Positions 39,301 to 49,299 of a stretch of DNA of 64,000 nucleotides are shown piece by piece. The translations under genes and the position numbers were made by a program. The DNA comes from Rutpela maculata (lineage: Eukaryota; Arthropoda; Insecta; Coleoptera; Cerambycidae). Numbering within the stretch: the stretch's first letter is position 1; each line of letters begins with the position of its first letter. The notes beneath the pieces are model-generated. The model saw only the letters and a program-made list of their open reading frames with translations, had not been told where the DNA came from and searched no databases. The stretch covers positions 184,635,729 through 184,699,728 of the forward strand of contig OW386287.2 of the NCBI GenBank assembly GCA_936432065.2. The letters are read 5' to 3'.

Positions 39301-42300
39301 TAATTCCTCTAATTCTTTAGTAATTCCTCTAATTCCCTAGTAATTCCCTACATCGATAACTAGCTAACACCGATAGTATCACTGCCTAATTTTGAACCAG
39401 AAAAACATAGTTACAAACGTTGGAAGTTAAATAAAAGCTTGTAAAAAAACAACAGGATTCTTCCCGCAGCTAACACAGGGTTCGGAGTCTTATGGAAAAT
39501 CTGAAGAACCTGGAAAATTCAGGGAATTTTAAAAACCCTTAAAAAATCATGGAAATCTCAGGGAAATTTAAATATTTCGCTAAAATCATGAAATTTTGAG
39601 TCACGATATGGAAAACAATAAACTACTTAGGAGCTCCCACTGTTATTTTAAATTATTTTTAACTGCAACCTTCGTTCGTCCACTTAATGTCGATTTTATA
39701 CCGCAAATTATTATTTTTTATCAAATTGAAAATTAGAGTAAAAATTATTTGATTACCTACCTAAAATTACGTTTAACATAATGATAATAATTATTTGCCA
39801 CCGAAGATCATTTTTTTTGTCATGGAAAACCTGGAAAATTTAGGGAATTTTTTTAGCTATGTAAAGTCTGAACCTTGTAACATTAACTTACCTTCCAAAT
39901 TCCAACACAATCGGACTTTCAGTTGTTAAGTTAGTGCTTACAAGAAACGTGATGGATGGACAGACAAACGGGCGGACATTTTTCAAGTTGTTCAGAATTA
40001 GATCACTAACACAATAGGTCCATTCCTTTGCACAAGAAGTGTAACGCTAATTTTGAGTGACAGAGATGGCATCAATATGGGATATCATAAGTTAGAGACA
40101 ATTGCACTAGTGCAGCTCAGTGCTACACTTTTAGTTCAAAAGATTAGACCTAATGATATAAACATTTTTTCTTTCCAAACAGTATTTTCTGTTTTAGAAA
40201 TGCGCCGATCAAATTGCAATATACTTTTTGTATTTGTAAAGAGTATATTAAAGGGAATTTTATTAACTGTATTTCATCTTCTTTGACATTTTTCTGCAAA
40301 ACCAATAGTTTGGCAGGAAAAAATTTCCTGTTTCTTTTGGAAATGTTTAAAAATATGTGCTTTCGAAAACATATGTTTCAACAAAATGAACAATAAAACC
40401 ATGAATGTTTTTTTAAAAATTCGTATATTTTTTGTAACATATATGAAAATCGCAATTTGCATGGACATTGTGCCATAATTTAAACTGCTATAAAAGCTGA
40501 CAAAATGAAATGGTAAATAAACTAATTGTCTGCCACTTTAAAAGGATTAGAAATCTTTCAAATTTACCAGTAATTTTTGACATTTCATTTATTTAAAAAA
40601 AAAAATTGTTCATAACAGATTGTACAAAAAACCCTGATTGTTGTCAACCAAAGGGATTTTTGCTAAAGATATTTATTTTATAAAAACTGCATACACTGAT
40701 GAATTTATCTTTAAAAATTTAACAAAAATGGTTCCAAGCAGTTTTTAGATAGCACGCATTCTTAACATGTTATATACGAATATTCATTCAATATTTATTT
40801 CTCTGGATTTTCTGGGAGTTTTGAATCTAAGTTAGTCAATTTTCATCTTAAAGCGATAAAAAACAAACTAAAGGCAATTGAATAAGCTTTTGATTTTATT
40901 TAGTCCATTTTTTACGTATGGCCCACTGTTTTTGGTGGGCGACAAAATACGCTTCTTCGAAAACAGTGAAGAAATGGCGAAATTTTAAAAATCTATCTTG
41001 GTCTCGTTTTATCGTGCAGACAATAAAAAAATCGCTTTTTGCTACAAGCAATATTTTTTGAAATGTTTTAAAAAAGTCCTGTTTCTTTTAAGTTTATTTG
41101 TTAAATAAACGAATAAAGCAAATGAGTTATACTTCTCATATAACTATTTCTTTTACTTTTAAGAACATATCTCCAGAATTTCAGTGACAGGATTTTTTCC
41201 GATTTTTTGCAATCCACAAATACCTAGTTCCTAATTGCATTCTATTAGGTTGCGATTGTTTATAATTTTTGAATTGCTGGAATGGATTCTCCTCACGACC
41301 TAATGAGAGGTGGATAAATAAATCAGTGCATTAACTTACCAGATTTGATTTAATTAAGCTCTGCTTACTGTAGTCACCTGTTTGTCACTGTTTATAAAAT
41401 TGTTTTGTTTAGTTTTGCTTACAATGACGAAATTCTGCCACTTTAAAAGGATTAGAAATCTTTCAAATTTACCAGTAATTTTTGACATTTCATTTATTTA
41501 AAAAAAAAAATTGTTCATAACAGATTGTACAAAAAACCCTGATTGTTGTCAACCAAAGGGATTTTTGCTAAAGATATTTATTTTATAAAAACTGCATACA
41601 CTGATGAATTTATCTTTAAAAATTTAACAAAAATGGTTCCAAGCAGTTTTTAGATAGCACGCATTCTTAACATGTTATATACGAATATTCATTCAATATT
41701 TATTTCTCTGGATTTTCTGGGAGTTTTGAATCTAAGTTAGTCAATTTTCATCTTAAAGCGATAAAAAACAAACTAAAGGCAATTGAATAAGCTTTTGATT
41801 TTATTTAGTCCATTTTTTACGTATGGCCCACTGTTTTTGGTGGGCGACAAAATACGCTTCTTCGAAAACAGTGAAGAAATGGCGAAATTTTAAAAATCTA
41901 TCTTGGTCTCGTTTTATCGTGCAGACAATAAAAAAATCGCTTTTTGCTACAAGCAATATTTTTTGAAATGTTTTAAAAAAGTCCTGTTTCTTTTAAGTTT
42001 ATTTGTTAAATAAACGAATAAAGCAAATGAGTTATACTTCTCATATAACTATTTCTTTTACTTTTAAGAACATATCTCCAGAATTTCAGTGACAGGATTT
42101 TTTCCGATTTTTTGCAATCCACAAATACCTAGTTCCTAATTGCATTCTATTAGGTTGCGATTGTTTATAATTTTTGAATTGCTGGAATGGATTCTCCTCA
42201 CGACCTAATGAGAGGTGGATAAATAAATCAGTGCATTAACTTACCAGATTTGATTTAATTAAGCTCTGCTTACTGTAGTCACCTGTTTGTCACTGTTTAT

Positions 42301-45296
42301 AAAATTGTTTTGTTTAGTTTTGCTTACAATGACGAAATTGGTGCACGTGCAAATCACATACAGATCCGGCAAGTTTAATTTTATATATCCTGAGATAAAA
42401 CAGTACAAGAGAGAAAGCAGGGAAATTAGGAAAGGAATGGCGGATACACTGCCACCAGCACATTCCACACTTCGTGAAATCTTATTTTTATCACCTTGTC
42501 GTGAGTCTACGTAGGGCATCGCATCTAACCGCGAGCGCATTGTACTGAGACAATATCCGTCTTTCTTTTTCTAATTTCTCTGTTTTCTTTCTTGCACTCG
42601 TTGAACTCAGGAGATGCATATGTAAAACTAGATTTGCTGAATCTGTATATGATAGAGCTAAAGAGCATGCACGTCTCAGCGCATGTTATTTTGTACGAGT
42701 GCTACTATGTCTCGAGTTGCGCGCGCCGCATATTTGTTCCACACTCATTGCCTACTAATTCCATAATAATTCCTGCTAATTCCAAACTAATTTCCTACTA
42801 ATTTCCACTAATTACTGCTAATTCCCTGTAATTCCTACTAATTCCCACTAATGCCGAATAATTCCTATTAATTCCTGGAGCTTATACACCAAAATTTCCC
42901 TGCGGAATACCCCTTGGTGTGTTCTGATGGTGGCAATGTAGTACATCCCGCCACCACTGTGACTGACATATTCTTCTGCTAGGCCGCACATGCTACACTT
43001 GCTGTCAACAGGCCACTTCAAGATCATCCTCTAGTGATACCTAGCATTTAGTGCTTGGTCTTGCACTGCTATTATTAAACTTTCCCTTTCCCCCTTCAGG
43101 CCCGAGCCATTTAGCCACTTCGTAAGCACCCTTTTGTCTACTGGTGGTTGGTCAAGGTCACGGAAGAACTGTCTGCATCGGCTTTGTGCAGCGCACTTCT
43201 ATTTTCCTCTTTTCGATGCTGGTCTTAATTTTCTTCTTGGCGTCCTCGTTAGTGGTTTTGGTTCCCAGAAATATATTTCTTCTTGAATTTTACGCACTTC
43301 CTTCTGGATGGAATACAACTTCTTGTTCTCTTTAACCAGCCATGTGAATTTGTCCTTCCCCTGTCAGATATACCAGTTCAATCTCACGATAAAGGAGTCA
43401 TAAGTAGATTCTAGCTCTATTAATCCACGACCGCTGTCTTTCCTCTTAATGTGTAACCTGTGAACATCTGCTTTTGAATGATGAATTCCGCCCATTCTTA
43501 TTATTACGGCTTAAGTAGAGTAGACAATAATAATAATAATAATAATTTATTTAATCACTGAGCAATTTTACAGTTGATGTGAACGTCAGTAAGAAAGATA
43601 ATGTTTAAATTATACCCTGAACTAGACAACATAATGCGCTATAATGTAAAAAGAAGGTGAATATTTACAATTTAAAAATGCTGTCATTAAAATTTAAAAT
43701 GTTTAAAACATTGGCATCACAAAACACATATTTAAAGATACCTAACTCTATCCGATAGACAAGAAAAAAAATTACAAACTAAAAAACTGATCTACAATAT
43801 ATAAGCAATTTTCAGTTAAAAAAGTTTTAACTTTGTCTTTATATATTTTATACGAATTCAAATTTTAAAAATCCAGGCTATTTTTAAGATCGAAGGAAAC
43901 TGTCCCTTTTCAAAAGATTTATTTATTAATTAAGTTAAAGATTCGATAATAAGATCACAACAACCAGTTATTCCATCCACACCGCTCGATTTTTTATTGG
44001 TTAATTGTTGAATTATATCCCTTACTTCCCACAAGGTGACAGGTGGCATGAAAAAGGATCTCCCAGACATATTACTTGTAGTACAATCAAGTGAACTATC
44101 GTCTTTTATTTTTTCTTCTGCTATATGAGAGAAATAATTAGCTAGATATACTCTGTGAGTTCTATTGGATTTTCCGAGATTTTTCCATTTATATTTGTGG
44201 CAACTTTTTCGCATTTTTTCATTCTTCTTCCTAAAGTAGAGTTTACTATTTGCCAAATTTCTTTTGAGGTGTTATTAGAATTTTCAATTTTGTTTATATT
44301 ATATCGCCTTTTTGCAGATTCAATTGATTTATTATGGTTTTTTTTTTGAGTTTTGTAATAGTCTAAGATATCTGCATCTTGTGTTGATTTTACTAATAAA
44401 AATAAATCTCGCAGATCAGCTCCATGTCTGATTATTTCAGGTGATATCCACTTTACACTATAACTAAGGTCTTTTCGCCAAGAAGCGAAAGTGTGGGTAA
44501 ACAAATGTGATTGCGTGACAATCACATGAATTATTGCGTCCTTGTTTACTACTGGCTATGATCAAGGCTACCTCGGCAGAGTCGAATGTTTTACGCTTAC
44601 GCCATTCAATCATGCATTTTTCTTGTTTATTTACTTACTCACATTGTTCCTTCTCGGCGAATAGACTTTGGCTCAATAATTATATGTTTATCTTTTTAGT
44701 AAATCGATAATAATTGCAAGCAAATTATTACCATTCCCTTGCAAATAGTGTCGAATTGCCTTCGTTTTTACTGAGATTTTTGTGTGATCGTATTGAGTAT
44801 TTACACAATTTTAGGACCGTCAAAGAAAAACTGTCTAAGAAAAGAATTTATGATCTAATAGATACATCAATCTTTGATTTCCTCATTCAGAATGGTGACA
44901 GGCATCATTATGAAACATTAAGTGACACAGTAATTTGGCTAGATAATGGTAAAGGCCTAGGAAATCCATTTGTACACCATATTGATATTTTAGCTCCCCT
45001 TTATCAATGTTGCATGTAAGTGAAATTAAATGTATATTTTTAATAATATTAAGACACATTTTATTTTATTATATACTTCGAATGGTTTTTGTATGTTTAG
45101 ATTACGCCGAGAAACTTGGAAAACATTGTTGGGTCTAACAGGTGGGAAACTGAGAGAAAAATTAGAATCCATGCCAGATATTAACAACTTTATTACAGCA
45201 GATCACTTAAATGCCATTGAAGAGAGGCTTCTAATAGTATTTGCGACCGTTGAATATTGTAAACATCATAGAGAAGCAGAGCACTATTTATTGTAA
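35948..45296 (+). CDS. FAM20B: FAM20B, glycosaminoglycan xylosylkinase (four exons)
   Basis: Exons 35948-36370, 36445-36872, 44815-45015 and 45101-45296 join in frame to 415 codons; human FAM20B has about 409. It is a Golgi kinase that phosphorylates the first xylose of the proteoglycan linker (known). A signal-anchor (FLLALLFFTFFVITTNVLLI) is at residues 7-27. AVFKPKWYEKE at about 146-156 has the nucleotide-binding Lys. The Cys-rich CLYGKCYFCKKEDPVC follows. The catalytic NGDRHHYE (Asp about 312) and metal-binding WLDNGKGLGNP (Asp about 327) lie in exon 3, and LAPLYQCC closes it. The GT-AG introns are 74, 7942 and 85 bp; the large one is filled with transposons. No lesion seen. Confidence 0.93.
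36445..36872 (+). CDS. FAM20B: FAM20B exon 2
   Basis: Acceptor CCATTAG; begins GNQQAVFKPK and ends EEYPDTYC plus two bases before donor GTAAGT. Holds the N-lobe and disulphide-rich insert. Confidence 0.92.
37160..37447. mobile_element. TTAA-flanked MITE
   Basis: Inverted ends agcggctttacatttatgca and (reverse complement) aagccactttacattaatgc, flanked by TTAA at 37156-37159 and 37448-37451. TTAA targets are typical of piggyBac- or Kolobok-type elements. The interior is rich in gcaat/attgc words. Confidence 0.75.
37518..39050. mobile_element. TIR element, TATA-flanked, with nested MITE
   Basis: Ends aagggtgatttaccacaata and (reverse complement) cagggtgatttaccacaaca, with TATA on both sides. 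The TA target and CAGGGTG start suggest a Tc1/mariner-type non-autonomous element. No transposase recognised. Confidence 0.75.
37833..38568. mobile_element. MITE nested in the TIR element
   Basis: Inverted ends ctccgattaaagaacttata(tctagatacata) with the direct repeat TTCAAAT at 37826-37832 and 38569-38575. Confidence 0.7.
39248..42916. mobile_element. hAT-type non-autonomous element, 3.67 kb
   Basis: Ends CGAGGGGTATTCCACAG and (reverse complement) CAAGGGGTATTCCGCAG. Perfect 8-bp target duplication GTGTGTTC at 39240-39247 and 42917-42924. Sub-terminal arrays of an 8-12 bp unit with core TAATTCC occur at 39290-39350 and 42765-42875. The interior includes the tandem duplication 40530-42339. 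No hAT transposase seen. Confidence 0.88.
40530..42339 (+). repeat. Perfect 905-bp tandem duplication
   Basis: 40530-41434 and 41435-42339 appear identical by eye throughout. The junction has only short microhomology (tctgcc). Either a very recent duplication or an assembly error. Confidence 0.9.
43527..44525 (-). pseudogene. CR1/Jockey-like LINE, linker and start of RT
   Basis: Minus strand: WISPEIIRHGADLRDLFLLV, ESAKRRYNINKIENSNNTSK, EIWQIVNSTLGRRMKK, then in another frame FSHIAEEKIKDDSS and LTNKKSSGVDGITG, and finally KGQFPSILKIA near 43870. This is the region from after the endonuclease to reverse-transcriptase motif 1. Most of the RT is deleted, followed by a 3' end with an (AAT)n tract at 43527-43547. 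It sits in FAM20B intron 2. Confidence 0.78.
44526..44814 (+). other. FAM20B intron 2, 3' end
   Basis: No element recognised. A good acceptor (acacaattttag) ends it. The ORF beginning at 44714 is only partly exon; coding starts at 44815. Confidence 0.6.
44815..45015 (+). CDS. FAM20B: FAM20B exon 3
   Basis: Acceptor ACAATTTTAG; TVKEKLSKKR then IDTSIFDFLIQNGDRHHYE and LDNGKGLGNP, the catalytic core. Donor GTAAGT after LYQCC. Confidence 0.93.
45101..45296 (+). CDS. FAM20B: FAM20B exon 4 and stop
   Basis: Acceptor GTATGTTTAG; LRRETWKTLLGL to RLLIVFATVEYCKHHREA. Stop TAA at 45294-45296. Confidence 0.9.
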
Positions 45297-45382
45297 ATTA
45301 TTTTTTTACTATTAATAATACATGATTAAGTATATACCTTGTATTTACTTAAGTTACATAAATATTAATGTAATGGCAAACA

Positions 45383-45730
45383 TTAAGGAAGAAGGATAGA
45401 GAAGTAGTCTTTGATAAGCTTTATAACACTTTTATTAAGTCTGTCGGTTGTATTAATTTCTCTGACACAATCTTTCATTGCAATCGATATTTTTTCTGTC
45501 GGATTGAATTCACAATAACGAGGGTGTCTTAAAATTGTATCACCGTGTTGCTTGGCAAGTTCGTGTATTACATATTTTTTTGGAATATTTTCGTTTTTTA
45601 CCACCTGTAATAAGATTTTTTTTTGTTGATTTTTCTTATAAATCGAATTGCTTAAAATCTCGACTTTCTCATACTTTCCTTGACGAAGTGTTTGGTATTT
45701 TCTCCAGTTGTCGTGAATGGCGTAGAACAT
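45383..45730 (-). pseudogene. Tc1/mariner-like transposase, C-terminal fragment
   Basis: Minus ORF with DTILRHPRYCEFNPTEKISI, the diverged form of the LRLPPYHCxxNPIE motif whose final acidic residue is the third catalytic one of this DDE family, preceded by KKYVIHELAKQHG. The N-terminal catalytic Asp region is absent. It lies just downstream of the FAM20B stop. Confidence 0.65.
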
Positions 45731-45972
45731 TATCTAACACAATAACCAAATTTCAACTGCTTTTTACATTTTATTAACAAAAATTGTGACCAAACATAAA
45801 AATTAGTCAATGTTGCTCAGTTTTGTGCAGTTTTTCTGGGGAAATAACTTCGATTAATTTGCATAAAATTCGCAATTAATAAAAAATATTTGGCTGCAAG
45901 CAAGAATGTAAATATATTAAAATAAACGCGTTTTTCCCCTGACTATTTCTTGAAAGTCCCTGATTTGATGTT

Positions 45973-46265
45973 CAAATTAGTACAAATTTCCAGATTTCCC
46001 TGACCAACATGAAATTCCCTGACTTCCTGGTTTTCCAGAAAAGTGGGCCACCCTGTATAAGAAAAATACACTGCTTTCTTATGTATTACTTTCACATCGT
46101 TCACATCATATAAGTATACTAACAGTGAGCAACAATAAGATTTTAAGTTTGAGCAAAAAAAATGCTGTCTCTCTGTCGGTCGGTCTGTCTGTAACTTTAT
46201 TGTACACACGATTACTCTGAAACAATTTATGATATTAACTTGGAATTTGGTAAACCTATGTGTAT
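45973..46265 (+). repeat. 293-bp segment duplicated identically at 50796-51088
   Basis: The same 293 bases, with no difference seen by eye, occur 4823 bp downstream. It includes gtgggccaccctgtataaga and a tctctctgtcggtcggtctg tract. Sequence identity ends abruptly on both sides. Confidence 0.9.
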
Positions 46266-46479
46266 TATAAGGTGATCTGGAACTAGATTATATTTTGATC
46301 GAATTCCGTTGGAAGATTGGAGGGTCTACCTGCCGTAGAACAAATTTTGGTATTCCAAAGCACTCTAGACGAATGTCTTAAAATGCTTAAAAAAACTGAA
46401 AATCGACTCAAAAATTCGCGAAGATCTCGTGGTATACTCAGAATGTTGTCTTGAATCCAAATATATAAAAATATACAGG

Positions 46480-46665
46480 GTGTTCCATTTAAAAATCGAA
46501 AGTTGCGGTCATTTCCGGGTAAACCGGAAATGGTCTTATACCGTTTTTATGTCCAAAAATTCATTTTTACAGGTAGTTTATGCACCCCAAATTTTAAATG
46601 GATAAGTTAAAAAATAAAGGAAGTAGAGGGGGGAGCCACTAGCCTATGGCACCCGGTATAGAAAG
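46480..46665 (+). repeat. Diverged relative of the foldback arm at 21700-21897
   Basis: Same order of blocks: acagggtgttccattta, cggtcatttccgggtaaaccgg, then aaaggaagtagaggggg and ggcacccggtata. An isolated arm of that family. Confidence 0.6.
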
Positions 46666-47377
46666 AATAGTTATTTTCTTGTTTTTCATATTGAATGTTT
46701 GATATTAAGTGTATGAAGAAGTTGATAAGATGTCCCGTAAGGGAGATTTCTTATTGATATACTAGTGTGATTAGACTTGGATGTAATGGATATAGTACAT
46801 GGAAAGAACGAATGATTTCTTTAAGTTATCTGCTGTGAATACCCAAAATCAGGGCCGTGTCTACCAGTGTGCGAATGTGTGCACCACACACGGGCGTCCG
46901 CTTAAAGGGGCCTCAAATTGGCATGCAGTCTTAAGATAAAAGTCAAAAGGAAAAAACGGCGCACGGCACCTTTAATAATAAAGGCCAAAAGGCAAAAACA
47001 AAGGCGGAAGTCGGCGGGGCGGCACCTGTTCGAGTAATAGTAAGTAGTAAAGAGCGGTATAACATCAATATTAAAACAAAGATAGTTCCCCTATTACGCG
47101 AAATATCTGACTTGAAATTTGTTTTTTACTTGTAGAAGCTTTTTTTTTTTGAAAACCAAACAAAAGAAAAAATTGTTATAAATATGATTAGGTAGGTACT
47201 ATATAATATGTGCCCAAAGTATTGTTCTTCCAAAAAGAGAATATGAACGTTGGTCAGTGTTTAACGTTTAAGTGGTGGTAAATATTTTAATATTTTATAT
47301 TTTAGTTTTTTTTTTCCTCGAATTTCTGGCCTTACGAACTTAAATATTTTAGTTTTAGTGGTGAAGTATAGTTGACC
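46666..47377. other. No gene recognised
   Basis: The segment at 46850-47050 is locally GC-rich and begins cagggccgtgtctaccag, similar to one end of hAT-type MITEs, without a visible partner. Confidence 0.4.
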
Positions 47378-47912
47378 TAAACTTTATGAGACACGTAAAA
47401 AATCTTAAAGCTTTGCCGCCAAGCCCCTTAGGATAGAGTGGGGCATGCTTTATTTTTCTACAGCATATTAAATAATAAATATAATGTATTACTTAAAACA
47501 TAAAACATCATTATGCTCGTGTAAAGTATGTTCTGGCATGATTAAAATAAGAAAGTAACAGAAACATGCCTGTATCAATTATGATTTCAAATTATTTTGA
47601 TATAATTACGCAACTCCCTCCTAAAATATTTGACGACCTAACGCCGGTTATAGTTGCTATAGTAACTGTTAGGAGGGAGTCGCGTAATTATATCAAAATA
47701 ATTTGAAATTATAATTGATACAGGTGAGTTTCTGTTAATTTCTTATTTTAATCATGCCTGAACATACTTTACATGAGAATAATGATGTTTTATATATTAA
47801 GTAATACATTATACTTATTATTTAATATGATGTAGAAAAATAAGGCATGCCCCGCTCTACCCTAAGGGGATTCGGGGCAAAGCTTTGTGATTTTTTATGT
47901 GTCTTATAACAT
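47378..47912. mobile_element. Foldback element, about 535 bp
   Basis: Arms of about 235 bp: acctaaactttatgagacac... and atcaattatgatttcaaatt on the left mirror the right down to 47912. The loop near 47640 contains cgacctaacgccggtta. Confidence 0.82.
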
Positions 47913-47999
47913 TCTGGGCAACATAACATATTATATATATAATATAGTCGGGGAGCCCTTCCTAGCTGCAAATAGTGTACGTGCACCCCCCGCCCGATC

Positions 48000-48692
48000 C
48001 TTGGGGACAATGTTTTTCATAAAGATTAAAGCCTAAGGAACAATTTAAGACGTGTCCAAAAAAAAAAAATTGGCTGTACTTTCAAAATGGCGGCCATATG
48101 TTAAAAAAAAACTGTTGCCTTTTTGTCATTTAACACAAAAACTAAAAAAGATGGACAAAAACTTTTTTCACAAAAAACAACTTGCATAAAATATTCTACA
48201 ATTTTGTCCCTATACAATATTTTGATAGGAGTTACCATTTTCCAGATAAATGAGTCCAAAATTAAGAAAACATGGAAATTCATATATCGGTAAATCACTT
48301 AGAAGAAATAACTGACAATTATTGTAAGGCGTATAATATAACTTTATATTATTATTAACATAAAAATAAACTAAACTGAAAAAAATTAATAATAATAATA
48401 ATATTATAATTTGCAGACATTTATCTCGAAAACGGTAGCAATGGTATATGGAAAATGGTAACTCCTATCCAAATATTATATGGAAACAAAATTGTAGAAA
48501 ATTTTATGCACTTTCTTTTTTGTGCAGAAAGTTTTTCTCCATCTTTTTTAGTTTTTGTGTTAAATGACAAAAACAATATTTGCATTTTTTTTTAAACGGA
48601 CGCCATTTTGAATATACAGCCAGTTTTTTTTTAGGACATGTCTTAAATTGTTCCTTAGGCTTTAATCTTTATGAAAAACATTGCCCCAAGGG
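48000..48692. mobile_element. Foldback element, about 690 bp
   Basis: Arms of about 260 bp: cttggggacaatgtttttca and taaagcctaaggaacaattt on the left mirror the right end at 48650-48692. The central part is AT-rich. Confidence 0.82.
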
Positions 48693-48821
48693 TGGGCTCC
48701 CATAGTAATATAGATATAAGTGTTTATAGCCAAATATCTCTATGAGGCGCAGTGTTTAATTTTGCACACAGGCAGCCAGGTAGAGCTTGGTATGGCCCTG
48801 CCCAAAATAATTTTGGTCATT

Positions 48822-49160
48822 CTGTAGGATATCGTCTTCTGGAATTTCTCCAAAGTTTTTGCATAGATGTGTTTACAGACATTATAGTAATTGTTTCTGA
48901 TAGTTGAAATGTTGTGCTTGTTTTGAAAAATTACCCCTTCTGAAAATGTTCCTTGCCCTTCTTGCAAGCAAGACACAAAACCACGTCAAATATTACTTCC
49001 GGCATTTCGCATTTTTTTTTCAAAACTACCAATATTGTAGGGGGTAATTTTTCAAAACAAGCACAACATTTCAACTATCAGTCACGATTATCATAACGTC
49101 TGTGAACATATCTATGCAAAAAATTTGGAGAAATTCCAGAAGGCGATATCCTACAGAATT
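48822..49160. mobile_element. Foldback element, about 340 bp
   Basis: Left arm from gtaggatatcgtcttctgga through ttgaaatgttgtgcttgttt; the right arm mirrors it and ends gcgatatcctacagaatt. Arms about 120-130 bp. Confidence 0.8.
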
Positions 49161-49299
49161 GAATGAATCAATGAATGAATACTTTATTCAGCCTGAAGCT
49201 GTTTACCTTTACCATAATTTTTTATATTTGAATCATCAAACAATACAATACACTTGACAATAAGCAGGTTGCGTATTAATGGAACGGTTCTGGCGAGAA

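Larger units (their letters stand above)
36886..43510 (-). pseudogene. R4-like LINE (endonuclease end) split by three DNA elements
   Basis: Four minus-strand pieces form one retrotransposon tail. 43508-42925 encodes GGIHHSKADVHRLHIKR, then KWLNGSGLKGERESLIIAVQ and the zinc knuckle CSMCGLAEEYVSH. 39247-39051 encodes RHNRVTRYLHWAMYKHFN and IPANRPDID in corrected frame. 37517-37452 begins the FAIDVSIPNDTNV stretch. 37155-36886 encodes ETEKLSKCKDLQIDVSKM and a 3' tail ending in (TAATAA). The PD...D block of a restriction-like endonuclease marks an R4-type LINE. The reverse transcriptase is missing (5' truncation). Insertions are 39248-42916 (hAT), 37518-39050 (TA) and 37160-37447 (TTAA). Frameshifts show it is old. 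Confidence 0.75.
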
